From contig NZ_FWWW01000055.1 in NCBI RefSeq assembly GCF_900176135.1, positions 99,809 to 163,808 on the forward strand: 64,000 nucleotides of DNA, in the 5' to 3' direction. Positions 43,483-51,791 of the stretch are shown in pieces. Under the pieces are notes generated by a model. The model did not search any database, was not told the DNA's origin, and saw only the letters and a list, made by a program, of their open reading frames with translations. Position 1 is the stretch's first letter. Every line of letters begins with the position of its first letter. The DNA is from Hymenobacter roseosalivarius DSM 11622. GTDB lineage: Bacteria; Bacteroidota; Bacteroidia; Cytophagales; Hymenobacteraceae. The translations under genes and the position numbers were made by a program.

Positions 43483-45669
43483 GTGTTTCGGGTTGATGTT
43501 TTGCTAGTTACCACCGTTTTCAGCACTTTGATATCCACTTGCGCCCGCCGGGCTCAGATAGTGCAGGTGTGCCTAAAAAAGACGGATTTATCGTGGGCAA
43601 GGCAGAGAGTGGGTGCTTTATTGGGCCAGTCAGCCAACTGCTCGGGCACGGCCGTCATAGTATTATTAATCTATGCTGGCGTGGCTACTACCGCGCACGC
43701 CGCGAGTTCAGCGCCGCTCACCTTTTCGCAACAGCATCAGCAAGCCAGTCACCCGGTTGCTGTAGCCGATCCATTGAATTCCCTGAAGCAGGCCAAACTT
43801 GCTTTGGAAGCTGCCACTAAAGCAAAAAATGCCCCCCAGACAGCTATCGCGCAGCTACGGTTGGGAAGCGCTTTTGAGGCACTGCACCGCTATGATGAGG
43901 CGGTACCACACTTTGCTGCCGCGCTGCGCCACCATGTGCGTACGCGAAATACCTACAGCGCTGCCACCGTTCGCTACGCCTTGGGTAGTGCCCAGTTCAG
44001 CCAGGGCGATACCGGCAAGGCGCGCGAGACCTATCTGCTCGCTTTAAAGTCATTTACTGCCCTCCAGAACCTGGCTGGCGTGGCGCAAGGACATGAATTG
44101 CTAGGTCATTTATATGCCAGTGAGGCTAAATGGACGCAGGCCCTGAAAAACCACGAGCAGGCGCTAGTAGCCTGGGAAAAGGTCGGCAACGAGTACCAGA
44201 CGATAGTGGCCATGAACAATATGGCCAATGTGCACCGCCAGCAGCGCCATTATAGTCGCGCCCTGTATCATCTGCAACGTGCTTACCGCAAGGCATTAAT
44301 GTATCAGGATAGTGCCCGCACGGGCCAGACGCTTACCAGCATTGGGCAGGTATATCAGGCTATGAACAACCAGGAGGTGGCAATGGGCTTTTATACGCAG
44401 GCGCTTACCAATTTGCCCCCCACCACGGCTCCGGACTATGTCGCTGACCTGCTGCATTCCTTAGCTACTGCCCACGATTCAATTGGTAATCATGAGCAAG
44501 CCAGCGCCTACCTGCGGCAAGCCCTGCTTCTAGCCCGGCAAGCGCGCGCGCTTAGCCGAGTCAGTAGCATTTATCAATCGCTATCAAACCTCTACCAGCG
44601 TGACAACCAATATGCGTTGAGTCTAGAGGCTTTGCGTCATTATGCTGATTTGCAGGACAGCGTGTTTGCCGAGCAGCGTTCGGCGCAGGTAGCCGAACTG
44701 CAGACTCGTTACGAAACCGAAAAGAAAGAGCGAGAGATTCAGCTCCTGACTAAAGATCGGCAGATTCAGGCCAGCCAGCTGCGCCGTCAGCAACTGTTGC
44801 GTAATGTGCTCTTGACAGGAACAGCAGTGCTGATAGTGCTAGCTACGGTATTGTATCGTAGTCGCCGCCGCCATCGCCGCCTTAATGGCTTGCTGCAGCA
44901 GCAGAACGTAGATATTCAGGCTCAGCGGGATGAGCTGGGAAGGTTAAACCGCACCAAAAACACGCTTTTCTCCGTGATTTCGCATGATTTGCGCAGTCCG
45001 CTGGGCTCTTTGTATTCAATGCTGTCTCTGCTGAATATGGGGGCGCTGCCGCCCGAGCGGCTCGCGGTGCACTCCGAACGGCTTAGCCGCATGCTAGATA
45101 CTACTCTGAGCTTGCTCGACAACTTGCTGAATTGGTCAGCGGCGCAAATGGGAGGGGAGGCCATCCGCCCTGAACCAGTATACATCGACGAAACCGTGGA
45201 AGAAACTTTGTCTCTGCTTCTCAGTGATGCCGAACGAAAAGGAATTTACCTGCTTAACCACGTGGAAGAGCCCTGCGTGGTTCAGGCCGACCTGAACATG
45301 ATTCGACTAGTGCTGCGCAATCTAGTGGCGAATGCTATCAAGTTTACGCCCGCCACGGGTACCGTAACGGTGGCTGCTCAGCCCCTGGGCACTATGTGGG
45401 AAATTACGGTCACCGACTCAGGTATAGGTATTGCCAGTACCGACCGGGAAAAAATCTTCGGACAGGGTGGGCCTCATACCACACTCGGAACGGCCCGCGA
45501 GAAAGGTACTGGTCTGGGGCTGGTGCTCTGCAAGGACTTTGTGGAGCGTAATGGGGGGAAGCTGTCCTTCGAGAGTGAAGTAGGTCAAGGCTCGATCTTC
45601 CGGTTTACCTTACCCGCCGTAACCCAGATCATGGGAGTTAGTCGGAACACTAATTCTGCCGCCGGATAA
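43483..45669 (+). CDS. TPR-containing sensor histidine kinase
   Basis: 728-residue kinase. A hydrophobic N-terminal stretch (about 57-77, TAVIVLLIYAGVATTAHA) is a possible signal peptide, and the true start may be the GTG at 43609. TPR repeats (about 95-410) follow, then a membrane helix (about 445-462, VLLTGTAVLIVLATVLY) and a coiled coil. The HisKA box is FSVISHDLRSPLGSLYSM with H501, and the HATPase has N box NLVANAIKFTP and GTGLGLVLCKDF. TPRs sit outside the cell membrane, as in other Bacteroidota kinases. Its 3' end overlaps the convergent LytTR gene by 20 bases. Confidence 0.9.
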   Translation: MFRVDVLLVTTVFSTLISTCARRAQIVQVCLKKTDLSWARQRVGALLGQSANCSGTAVIVLLIYAGVATTAHAASSAPLTFSQQHQQASHPVAVADPLNSLKQAKLALEAATKAKNAPQTAIAQLRLGSAFEALHRYDEAVPHFAAALRHHVRTRNTYSAATVRYALGSAQFSQGDTGKARETYLLALKSFTALQNLAGVAQGHELLGHLYASEAKWTQALKNHEQALVAWEKVGNEYQTIVAMNNMANVHRQQRHYSRALYHLQRAYRKALMYQDSARTGQTLTSIGQVYQAMNNQEVAMGFYTQALTNLPPTTAPDYVADLLHSLATAHDSIGNHEQASAYLRQALLLARQARALSRVSSIYQSLSNLYQRDNQYALSLEALRHYADLQDSVFAEQRSAQVAELQTRYETEKKEREIQLLTKDRQIQASQLRRQQLLRNVLLTGTAVLIVLATVLYRSRRRHRRLNGLLQQQNVDIQAQRDELGRLNRTKNTLFSVISHDLRSPLGSLYSMLSLLNMGALPPERLAVHSERLSRMLDTTLSLLDNLLNWSAAQMGGEAIRPEPVYIDETVEETLSLLLSDAERKGIYLLNHVEEPCVVQADLNMIRLVLRNLVANAIKFTPATGTVTVAAQPLGTMWEITVTDSGIGIASTDREKIFGQGGPHTTLGTAREKGTGLGLVLCKDFVERNGGKLSFESEVGQGSIFRFTLPAVTQIMGVSRNTNSAAG

Positions 45670-46387
45670 GCGAGCGGCCAATAATACCTTCCGTCAGGCG
45701 TTCCCTGTAGGTTTGCCCCACGGGTAAGTTATGGCCGCCTACCCGCACCTCTTGGGTGCTTACTGACTCGATATGGTTGGCGTTGACTAAGTAAGAGCGG
45801 TGCGTGCGCACGAACATGCCAGTGGGTAATTGTTCTTCCAGATTCTTGAGGTTGACTAGTGTTAGATGAGTGCGCCCGTCAGCGGTATTGATTTTAGTGA
45901 AATCCTTAAGAGCTTCCATATACAGCACATCCCGGTAGTGTAGGCGAACAAACTGGGAATCCGTGCGAATAAAGAAGGAGCCCGGTCGCAGAATCTGTTC
46001 GTAAATCTCAGCCTCGCTTGACGAAGAGTTGCGGATTAAGCTCACTACTTTGCTCACGGAGCGCAAAAAACGGTCGAGAGAAATAGGCTTTAACAAAAAG
46101 TCAATCACGTCGAGGTTGAAGGCTTCCATAGCGTACTGTGGAAAGGAAGTCATCAGGACCACCAATGGCGGCTGACGCAGGGCACGTACCAGATCGAGGC
46201 CACTGAGGTGGGGCATCGTAACATCGGAGAACAGTACCTGCACGTCGTGGCTGGTAAGATAGCTGTGGGCCTCCAACGGGTCGGTAAATACAGCCTTTAC
46301 TTCCAGTACATCCGTCATGGCTATATACGCCTGCAACAACTCCAGTACCAGCGGGTCGTCGTCGAGAAGCAGACAACTGATCTTCAT
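45650..46387 (-). CDS. LytTR-type response regulator
   Basis: 245-residue regulator. The receiver (1-120) has LDDDP, phospho-Asp in LFSDVTMPHLSG and Lys in FLLKPIS. The LytTR DNA-binding domain (about 145-240) has LYMEALKDFTKI, TGMFVRTHRSYLVNANHIES. The probable partner kinase is the convergent gene whose 3' end overlaps this one by 20 bases. The ATG at 46387 is clear. Confidence 0.92.
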   Translation of the reverse strand: MKISCLLLDDDPLVLELLQAYIAMTDVLEVKAVFTDPLEAHSYLTSHDVQVLFSDVTMPHLSGLDLVRALRQPPLVVLMTSFPQYAMEAFNLDVIDFLLKPISLDRFLRSVSKVVSLIRNSSSSEAEIYEQILRPGSFFIRTDSQFVRLHYRDVLYMEALKDFTKINTADGRTHLTLVNLKNLEEQLPTGMFVRTHRSYLVNANHIESVSTQEVRVGGHNLPVGQTYRERLTEGIIGRSLIRRQN

Positions 46388-46693
46388 AAATGGAAATTTG
46401 ATAATTAGTGGGGTGTGAATATAATAAGATTTAGATAATTAGGAATAAAGTTGGTATACTAATTTTATGTCTCAACCCTAAAAAAGGCCCGCTAATCGAC
46501 TTTTACCCCCTATTGGTATATCTCCAGCATAAGAAAATATATATAAGCGTTATTTGGATAGAATCTTAATTTGTAAGTATTGCAGGAAAAGTTGTAATGT
46601 TCTCTGAGCGCACTTACTTGGTCGTTATCTAAGATGGATTATAGATTCGGTGGGCGACAAAAACGCATTAAAGCATCTCTGAAATTAAAGTTC
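46388..46693. other. A+T-rich intergenic region
   Basis: Contains the promoter of the LytTR gene. No coding frame was seen. AT-rich blocks with TATATATAAG near 46538 suggest regulatory DNA, but I could not assign a site. Confidence 0.4.
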
Positions 46694-46734
46694 AACAAAA
46701 AACCCGAGCCATTCCTGGTTCGGGCTTTTTGTTG
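46694..46734 (-). terminator. terminator downstream of the heavy-metal-domain remnant
   Basis: AACAAAAAACCCGAGCC pairs with GGTTCGGGCTTTTTGTT around ATTCCT. It is symmetric and placed 12 bases past the remnant's stop. Confidence 0.78.
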
Positions 46735-46746
46735 GACTTTATGATA

Positions 46747-46980
46747 TTAGTACGTGGCACCATCGGTGTGTATATCGTTGGTTTTCATGCAGCCCTCGGG
46801 CAGCTTATCATAGGTACAAGTGTCGGCAGGCTGGGCATCAGCGGCGTAGTCGGCACGCTGTACGGCCATTCGGAAGGCTGCGGGATTGGTCTTATTGGGG
46901 CGATAGGTGACCGTAAGCATTTGAGATGACACATCAGAATTGATCGTCTGTACCCCTTTTTCATGAACCAACAGGCCCCA
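46747..46980 (-). pseudogene. decayed HMA (heavy-metal-associated) domain protein
   Basis: The frame reads LLVHEKGVQTINSDVSSQM and LTVTYRPNKTNPAAFRMAV, which matches the later half of an HMA fold. The expected N-terminal metal motif CxxC is missing, and an in-frame TAG (just upstream, near 46992) ends the frame, so the 5' part is lost. The C-terminal EGCMKTNDIHTDG retains the tail. A terminator still follows, so a gene once ended here. Confidence 0.65.
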
Positions 46981-47109
46981 GAAAATCTAATGTGCAGATC
47001 AAACCTGGCGTCTGAAGGTCTTCAGGTCATGCGGAAATTAGGACTGCCAATTTGGCAAAAGGTCTACCACACGCTACCACTTTTCTGCTCAAAACAGTTT
47101 TAGTTTCTA

Positions 47110-47146
47110 AAAAAAGCCCCCCAGTACATTGAAAAGGGCTTTTTGA
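47110..47146 (+). terminator. degenerate GCCCCCCAG-type hairpin
   Basis: AAAAAGCCC pairs with GGGCTTTTT. The left side carries the full GCCCCCCAG (47116-47124), but the right side has lost three G, so only nine pairs remain. No plus-strand gene ends nearby. Confidence 0.5.
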
Positions 47147-47173
47147 GTAGTGGTAGAAAATGGTAAATCGTGG

Positions 47174-47203
47174 TTGCCTTTTGCTAGGCAATCTGTACTT
47201 TTG
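47174..47203 (+). promoter_or_regulatory. Bacteroidota-type promoter of the dcw cluster
   Basis: TTG at 47174-47176 and TACTTTTG at 47196-47203 are separated by 19 bases, matching the -33/-7 consensus TTG-N19-TAnnTTTG. The mraZ ATG is 43 bases downstream. Confidence 0.65.
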
Positions 47204-47245
47204 CTAACCCCCCTTTCTCAGGGTCCACGGGTCTGATCTCTCCCT

Positions 47246-47719
47246 ATGAATCTTCTCTCTGGCGAATACGAGTGCAAGCTTGACCCGAAAGGGCGCTTGG
47301 TGCTGCCCGCCAAGGTGAAGGGGAATCTGCCGGAGGCTTCGGGCAATCAATTGGTGCTGGTGCGTGGCTTCGAGCCCTGCCTGGTGCTATACCCGCGCGC
47401 TGCCTGGCGCGTGATTCATGAGAAGGTGATGGCCCTGGACGAGTTTAACGAGGAGTACCGGCAGTTTCAGCGCAACTTCTTCCGTGGCATGACGGAGGTC
47501 GATTTCGATAGCATTGGCCGCTTTATGCTGCCGCGCACCATGCTGCGCTACGCCGGTATCGAGAAGGAAGCCATCATCGTGGGGCTGGGCAACCGCTGCG
47601 AAATCTGGGACCCCGAGCGTTACGATGAGTTCCTGATCAAAGACCAGCAGAGCTTTTCCAAGCTGGCGCAGAAATTTTTGTCTACCGAAACGCCCCCCGC
47701 GGGGCAACAGGCCGCATGA
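47246..47719 (+). CDS. mraZ: transcriptional regulator MraZ
   Basis: 157-residue DNA-binding regulator, first gene of the dcw cluster. Two SpoVT/AbrB-type halves carry DPKGR (residues 15-19) and DSIGR (near 90), the DxxxR motifs of MraZ. The family binds repeats upstream of its own operon and represses it. It overlaps rsmH by 4 bases (ATGA), so the two are co-translated. Confidence 0.95.
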   Translation: MNLLSGEYECKLDPKGRLVLPAKVKGNLPEASGNQLVLVRGFEPCLVLYPRAAWRVIHEKVMALDEFNEEYRQFQRNFFRGMTEVDFDSIGRFMLPRTMLRYAGIEKEAIIVGLGNRCEIWDPERYDEFLIKDQQSFSKLAQKFLSTETPPAGQQAA

Positions 47720-48663
47720 GCGCCGTGCAGCCCACCAACAGCGCGGCCTACCACCGCCCCGTGATGCTGGCCGAGTGCCTGCAAGCATTAGAAATACAGC
47801 CCGACGGCCGCTACGTAGATGTTACGTTTGGTGGCGGCGGCCACTCCCGGCCCATCCTAGAAAAGCTTACCACCGGCCACCTCTACAGCTTCGATCAGGA
47901 TGCTGATGCTGAGCAAGAAGCTGCCGCATTAGCCAGCCCCAACTTTACGTTTATCCGCGCTAACTTCCGCGACTTGCAGCAGGAGCTGGCTGCCCACGGC
48001 GCGCTGCCCGTCGATGGTCTGCTGGCCGACCTGGGCGTGTCGTCGCACCAGTTTGACACGGCCGAGCGCGGATTCAGTACTCGCTTCGATGGCCCCCTGG
48101 ATATGCGCATGGACCCCGATGCCGACCGCACGGCCGCCGAGGTAGTGGCCGAGTATTCGGAGGCCGAGCTGCACCGCATCTTTGGGATGTATGGCGAAGT
48201 AACCAACGCCCGCACCCTGGCCAATACGCTGGCAACAGCCCGGCGCGGGCAGGCGGTGCGCACCATCGGCGAGTTGAAAAAGGCCATTGCGCCCTGTACG
48301 CCGCGAGGAAAGGAGAATAAGTATCTGGCCCAGGTATTTCAGGCCCTGCGCATTGAAGTAAACGATGAGTTGGCGGCCTTGCAGGAAATGCTGCTGCAAA
48401 CGGCACAGGTGCTGCGGCCGGGTGGTCGGCTGGTGGTCATGTCCTATCATTCTTTAGAAGATAGGCTGGTGAAGAATTTTATGGCTAAAGGCAAGTTTTT
48501 CGGCGATGTCGAAAAGGATTTTTACGGCCACCAACACACGCCCTTTACCGTGCTCACGCGCCGCCCCGTGGAAGCGTCGGCCGCTGAAGTGGCGGAGAAT
48601 AGCCGCGCCCGCAGCGCCAAGCTGCGCATCGCGGAGAGAAGTCAGGAAAAAGCTAAGAGTTGA
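47716..48663 (+). CDS. rsmH: 16S rRNA (cytosine1402-N4)-methyltransferase RsmH
   Basis: 315-residue SAM-dependent methyltransferase modifying C1402 in the ribosomal P site. SAM-binding motif DVTFGGGGHSRPIL (near 35-48), catalytic region LLADLGVSSHQFD, GPLDMRMDP and VMSYHSLEDRLVK are all intact. It begins with ATG overlapping the mraZ stop and ends one base before ftsL. Confidence 0.95.
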   Translation: MSAVQPTNSAAYHRPVMLAECLQALEIQPDGRYVDVTFGGGGHSRPILEKLTTGHLYSFDQDADAEQEAAALASPNFTFIRANFRDLQQELAAHGALPVDGLLADLGVSSHQFDTAERGFSTRFDGPLDMRMDPDADRTAAEVVAEYSEAELHRIFGMYGEVTNARTLANTLATARRGQAVRTIGELKKAIAPCTPRGKENKYLAQVFQALRIEVNDELAALQEMLLQTAQVLRPGGRLVVMSYHSLEDRLVKNFMAKGKFFGDVEKDFYGHQHTPFTVLTRRPVEASAAEVAENSRARSAKLRIAERSQEKAKS

Positions 48664-48664
48664 T

Positions 48665-49294
48665 ATGGCAATAAATACCATCAAACCACCTGTTGCGTCG
48701 CCCCGCGCCAACGTGCCCCGGCCGGTTGTCGTGGTCGCGCCGGAGCCCGTGCGGGCTCCCGTGCTCGAGTCGCTGCCCGTGGAGGAAGAAGCGCCGCGCG
48801 CCGTGCCGCGCCCGCCAAAGCCGCGCAGCACCTGGAGTGTGTTTACGCTGCTGGAACGCATCACGCGCATGGATGGCCTGTTTCGGGAAGGGTTGCCGGT
48901 GCACTACCTGCCGCACGTGCTGTTCATCATGTTTCTGACCTTGCTCTACATCGGCAACACACACTACGGCTACCGCATGAACCGCAACATCCAGAAGCTG
49001 AAGCTGGAAACCGAAGACTTGCGCGCTGACTACACGACCCTGAAATCGGATTACATGGAGGCCAGCAAGCAGAGCGAGGTAGCCCGCAAGGTGGCTGCTT
49101 ATGGCTTGGTCGAAAGCTCCTCGCCGCCCTTCCGCATCACGGTGCCCGCTGGCCGCCTCGATGAGGCCGAGCTGGATAAGCTACCTATCATCACCGCCGA
49201 CTCATTAATGGCGCGTGCCGTGCGCGACTCACTGGCTACGGTTGCCGCCGATTCGGTAGCGCTGGCTGAAGTACAGAGTGAAGTCCAAGAATAA
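48665..49294 (+). CDS. ftsL: FtsL-like divisome protein with Pro-rich N-terminal extension
   Basis: 209-residue bitopic membrane protein at the ftsL locus. Residues 1-55 are Pro/Arg/Val-rich and cytoplasmic; the membrane helix is about 85-103 (LPHVLFIMFLTLLYIGNTHYG), then a coiled coil (NRNIQKLKLETEDLRADYTTLKSDYM). Ordinary FtsL proteins are about 100-130 residues, so the N extension and the C tail are long. It links FtsQ and FtsI in the divisome. The ATG at 48665 is chosen since it follows the rsmH stop at once. Confidence 0.85.
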   Translation: MAINTIKPPVASPRANVPRPVVVVAPEPVRAPVLESLPVEEEAPRAVPRPPKPRSTWSVFTLLERITRMDGLFREGLPVHYLPHVLFIMFLTLLYIGNTHYGYRMNRNIQKLKLETEDLRADYTTLKSDYMEASKQSEVARKVAAYGLVESSSPPFRITVPAGRLDEAELDKLPIITADSLMARAVRDSLATVAADSVALAEVQSEVQE

Positions 49295-49384
49295 AGTCCT
49301 GAGTGCGGGCTTCGGCCTGCATATGTTTTAGGGGTGGAAAAAAGCCCCCGGAGTCTTAATTAAACGCGAAACACACGTACTACT

Positions 49385-51706
49385 TTGAAAGGCAACGTTA
49401 AAAAATCCATCGTTACGCGGGTGCGGCTGGCGTTTTTGGGCGTCTGCCTGTTTTCAGCCGCCATCGTATGGAAGGTGTCGCGAATTCAGTTTCATGAAGG
49501 CGACAAATGGCGGGCTTTGGAGCAGGAACGCCGGGTGGTGTATCAGCCGGTATTCGCCACGCGCGGCACTATTCTGTCCGACAACGGCAGTATTATGGCC
49601 ACTTCACTGCCGTTCTACCGCGTCGCCTGGGACCCGAGCGTGGTGGATAAGCAGCTGTTTCGCAGTAATGTAGATTCACTGGCGTTGCTTTTGTCGCGGT
49701 TTTTCGGCGACCGCTCCGCCCAGGAGTACCGACGTAAGCTGATGAACGCGAAGAACTCGAAAGAGGTAGTGCGCTACCTGCGCCTGAATTCGCGGCAGAT
49801 CAATTATCAGGATAAAAAGAAGCTGGCCCAGTGGCCCATTTTCCGGGCGGGCAAGAACAAAGGCGGCGTTATTTTCGAGAAGGTAGATAAGCGCTTTCGG
49901 CCTTTCGGCGGCTTGGCGCAGCGGACCGTGGGCTTTTTGAACGAAGATAAAAACGGAGCGGGCTTGGAGTTTACCTATAACAGTCAACTCGCCGGTAAAG
50001 ACGGCGAAGCGTTGTTTGAGCGCCTGCCGGGGGGTAATAAGCCCATTTATGATGGCACCGAAATAAAGCCGCTGCCTGGCTACGACATCAAGACCACCAT
50101 TGATATCAACCTTCAGGATGTGGCCGAAAATGCCCTCTACAAGTCCCTGGTAGACAATGACGCCCAATATGGCTGCGTGATTCTGATGGAAGTGCAGTCG
50201 GGGGAAATTAAGGCGGTGGCCAACCTGGGCAAGGCGGCCGATGGCGTGTACCGCGAAGATTACAACTACGCTATTGCCGACCAGGGCCGTACCGAGCCGG
50301 GCTCCACGTTCAAGCTGGCATCGATGATGGCCCTGTTTGAAGACAATCCCGATCTGGAGCTCACCGACATCGTGGACACCGGCAATGGCCGCATGTACAT
50401 CGGCGGGGCCGTGAAAACCGACTCGCACGCCAACGGCAAGATTTCGGTGCAGAAAGTGGTGGAGCAATCTTCCAATATCGGGGTAGCCAAGCTGGTACAC
50501 GACCATTTTCACCAAAGCCCCGATAAGTACACCGATTATCTGAAGAAGTTTGGGCTCGATAAGCCGCTGGGCTTTCAGATGCACGGCGAGGCGCGGCCCT
50601 ACGTGAAAGACCCCACCGACCGGAGCTGGAGCCGCACCTCGCTCACCACCATGAGCATCGGGTACGAGCTGAAACTGGCCCCCCTGCAAACGCTGGCTTT
50701 TTACAACGCCATTGCCAACGACGGTGTGAAAGTTCAGCCCATCATCGTAAAGGAAATACGGCAGGCGGATAAGGTGATTGAGGAGTTTGAGCCTAAAATA
50801 TTAAACCCCAAAATCTGCTCGGAGGAAACCTTGCGCAAGGTGCGCGCGATGCTGGAAGGCGTGGTGCTGCAGGGCACAGCCAAAGCCATCAAATCGAACG
50901 ACTTCAGCATTGCAGGCAAAACGGGTACAGCCTGGAAATTCAAAAATGGCCAGTACACCAAAACCTACTCCACCAGCTTCTGCGGCTACTTTCCGGCCGA
51001 TAAGCCCAAGTACAGCTGCATCGTGGTGGTTGATTCGCCCAAGCGGGGCCGCATCTATGGCTCCGACGTGGCGGCGCCGGTTTTCCGCGAGGTGGCCGAC
51101 AAAGCTATGGCCCGCGACATTGCCAGTCAGCGCCCCTTGCTGGCGCGGGTACCGCTCAACAAGACGCAGATACCCGTGGTGAAGGTGGGCTTGCAGGATG
51201 AACTGACGCTGGTGTGCGAGAAGCTGGGCGTGAATCAGCAGTCGCAGGCGGCGGGCGAGGAGTGGGTGCGGGCAGATACCAATACCCGTTCCCTGGCTTG
51301 GCAGGTGCAGCCCGTGCGGCGCGGGCAGGTGCCCGACGTGAGCGGCATGACTCTGCGCGATGCGCTGTTTTTACTTGAAAACCGAGGCTTGCGGGTACAA
51401 GCCGTGGGTAGCGGCCGGGTGCAGCGGCAGTCGGTAGCGGCCGGCACGCCCTTACGGCGCGGCACCGTGTTGCTACTGGAATTGCAGCCCATTGGCGCTA
51501 TGGCGGGCACGAAGCCCCAGCCACCACCCGCCCGCACCAAATTGGTAGAAAACAAGCTCTTGACACCTGCCGACCCTGATCCGGCCAAACAGCGCGCCAA
51601 GCTACTGCTCCGGCAAGCACAACTCAAAAAGAAGCTTCTGGAGGAAGAAACCGGCCCGATAGAAGTGAAAAAACCGGAAGTAAGTAAGGATAAGAAAAAG
51701 GTATAA
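49385..51706 (+). CDS. ftsI: penicillin-binding transpeptidase FtsI with PASTA domain
   Basis: 773-residue septal peptidoglycan transpeptidase. A membrane anchor (about 11-29) is followed by the dimerisation domain and the transpeptidase: STFK (S307), SSN (362-364) and KTG (512-514). A C-terminal PASTA domain (about 650-705, VPDVSGMTLRDALFLLENRGL) and a Lys-rich tail follow. The start is a TTG at 49385. It is followed by a strong palindrome before murE, which could weaken readthrough. Confidence 0.94.
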   Translation: MKGNVKKSIVTRVRLAFLGVCLFSAAIVWKVSRIQFHEGDKWRALEQERRVVYQPVFATRGTILSDNGSIMATSLPFYRVAWDPSVVDKQLFRSNVDSLALLLSRFFGDRSAQEYRRKLMNAKNSKEVVRYLRLNSRQINYQDKKKLAQWPIFRAGKNKGGVIFEKVDKRFRPFGGLAQRTVGFLNEDKNGAGLEFTYNSQLAGKDGEALFERLPGGNKPIYDGTEIKPLPGYDIKTTIDINLQDVAENALYKSLVDNDAQYGCVILMEVQSGEIKAVANLGKAADGVYREDYNYAIADQGRTEPGSTFKLASMMALFEDNPDLELTDIVDTGNGRMYIGGAVKTDSHANGKISVQKVVEQSSNIGVAKLVHDHFHQSPDKYTDYLKKFGLDKPLGFQMHGEARPYVKDPTDRSWSRTSLTTMSIGYELKLAPLQTLAFYNAIANDGVKVQPIIVKEIRQADKVIEEFEPKILNPKICSEETLRKVRAMLEGVVLQGTAKAIKSNDFSIAGKTGTAWKFKNGQYTKTYSTSFCGYFPADKPKYSCIVVVDSPKRGRIYGSDVAAPVFREVADKAMARDIASQRPLLARVPLNKTQIPVVKVGLQDELTLVCEKLGVNQQSQAAGEEWVRADTNTRSLAWQVQPVRRGQVPDVSGMTLRDALFLLENRGLRVQAVGSGRVQRQSVAAGTPLRRGTVLLLELQPIGAMAGTKPQPPPARTKLVENKLLTPADPDPAKQRAKLLLRQAQLKKKLLEEETGPIEVKKPEVSKDKKKV

Positions 51707-51712
51707 ATGATT

Positions 51713-51763
51713 GCCTCATTCCCTAACCCCTTCTCCCCAGGAGAAGGGGTTAGGGAATGAGGC
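51713..51763. repeat. palindrome between ftsI and murE
   Basis: Perfect 24-base arms, GCCTCATTCCCTAACCCC... (51713-51736) and its complement (51740-51763), with loop CCA. It lies between the ftsI stop (51706) and the murE start (51792). The core CCCTAACCCCTTCTCC belongs to a repeat type known from many genomes. Confidence 0.9.
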
Positions 51764-51791
51764 TCTACCACCACAGTCAGTAACCAACCCA

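Noticed and set aside
46729..46929. 66-residue plus-strand frame opposite the HMA remnant
   Set aside because: The minus frame matches a real protein fold and has the terminator; the plus frame is Gly/Ile-rich with no motif.
47207..47214. Homopolymer-like ACCCCCCTT near the mraZ promoter as another copy of the iterated motif
   Set aside because: It lacks the flanking G and AG of GCCCCCCAG and was not counted.
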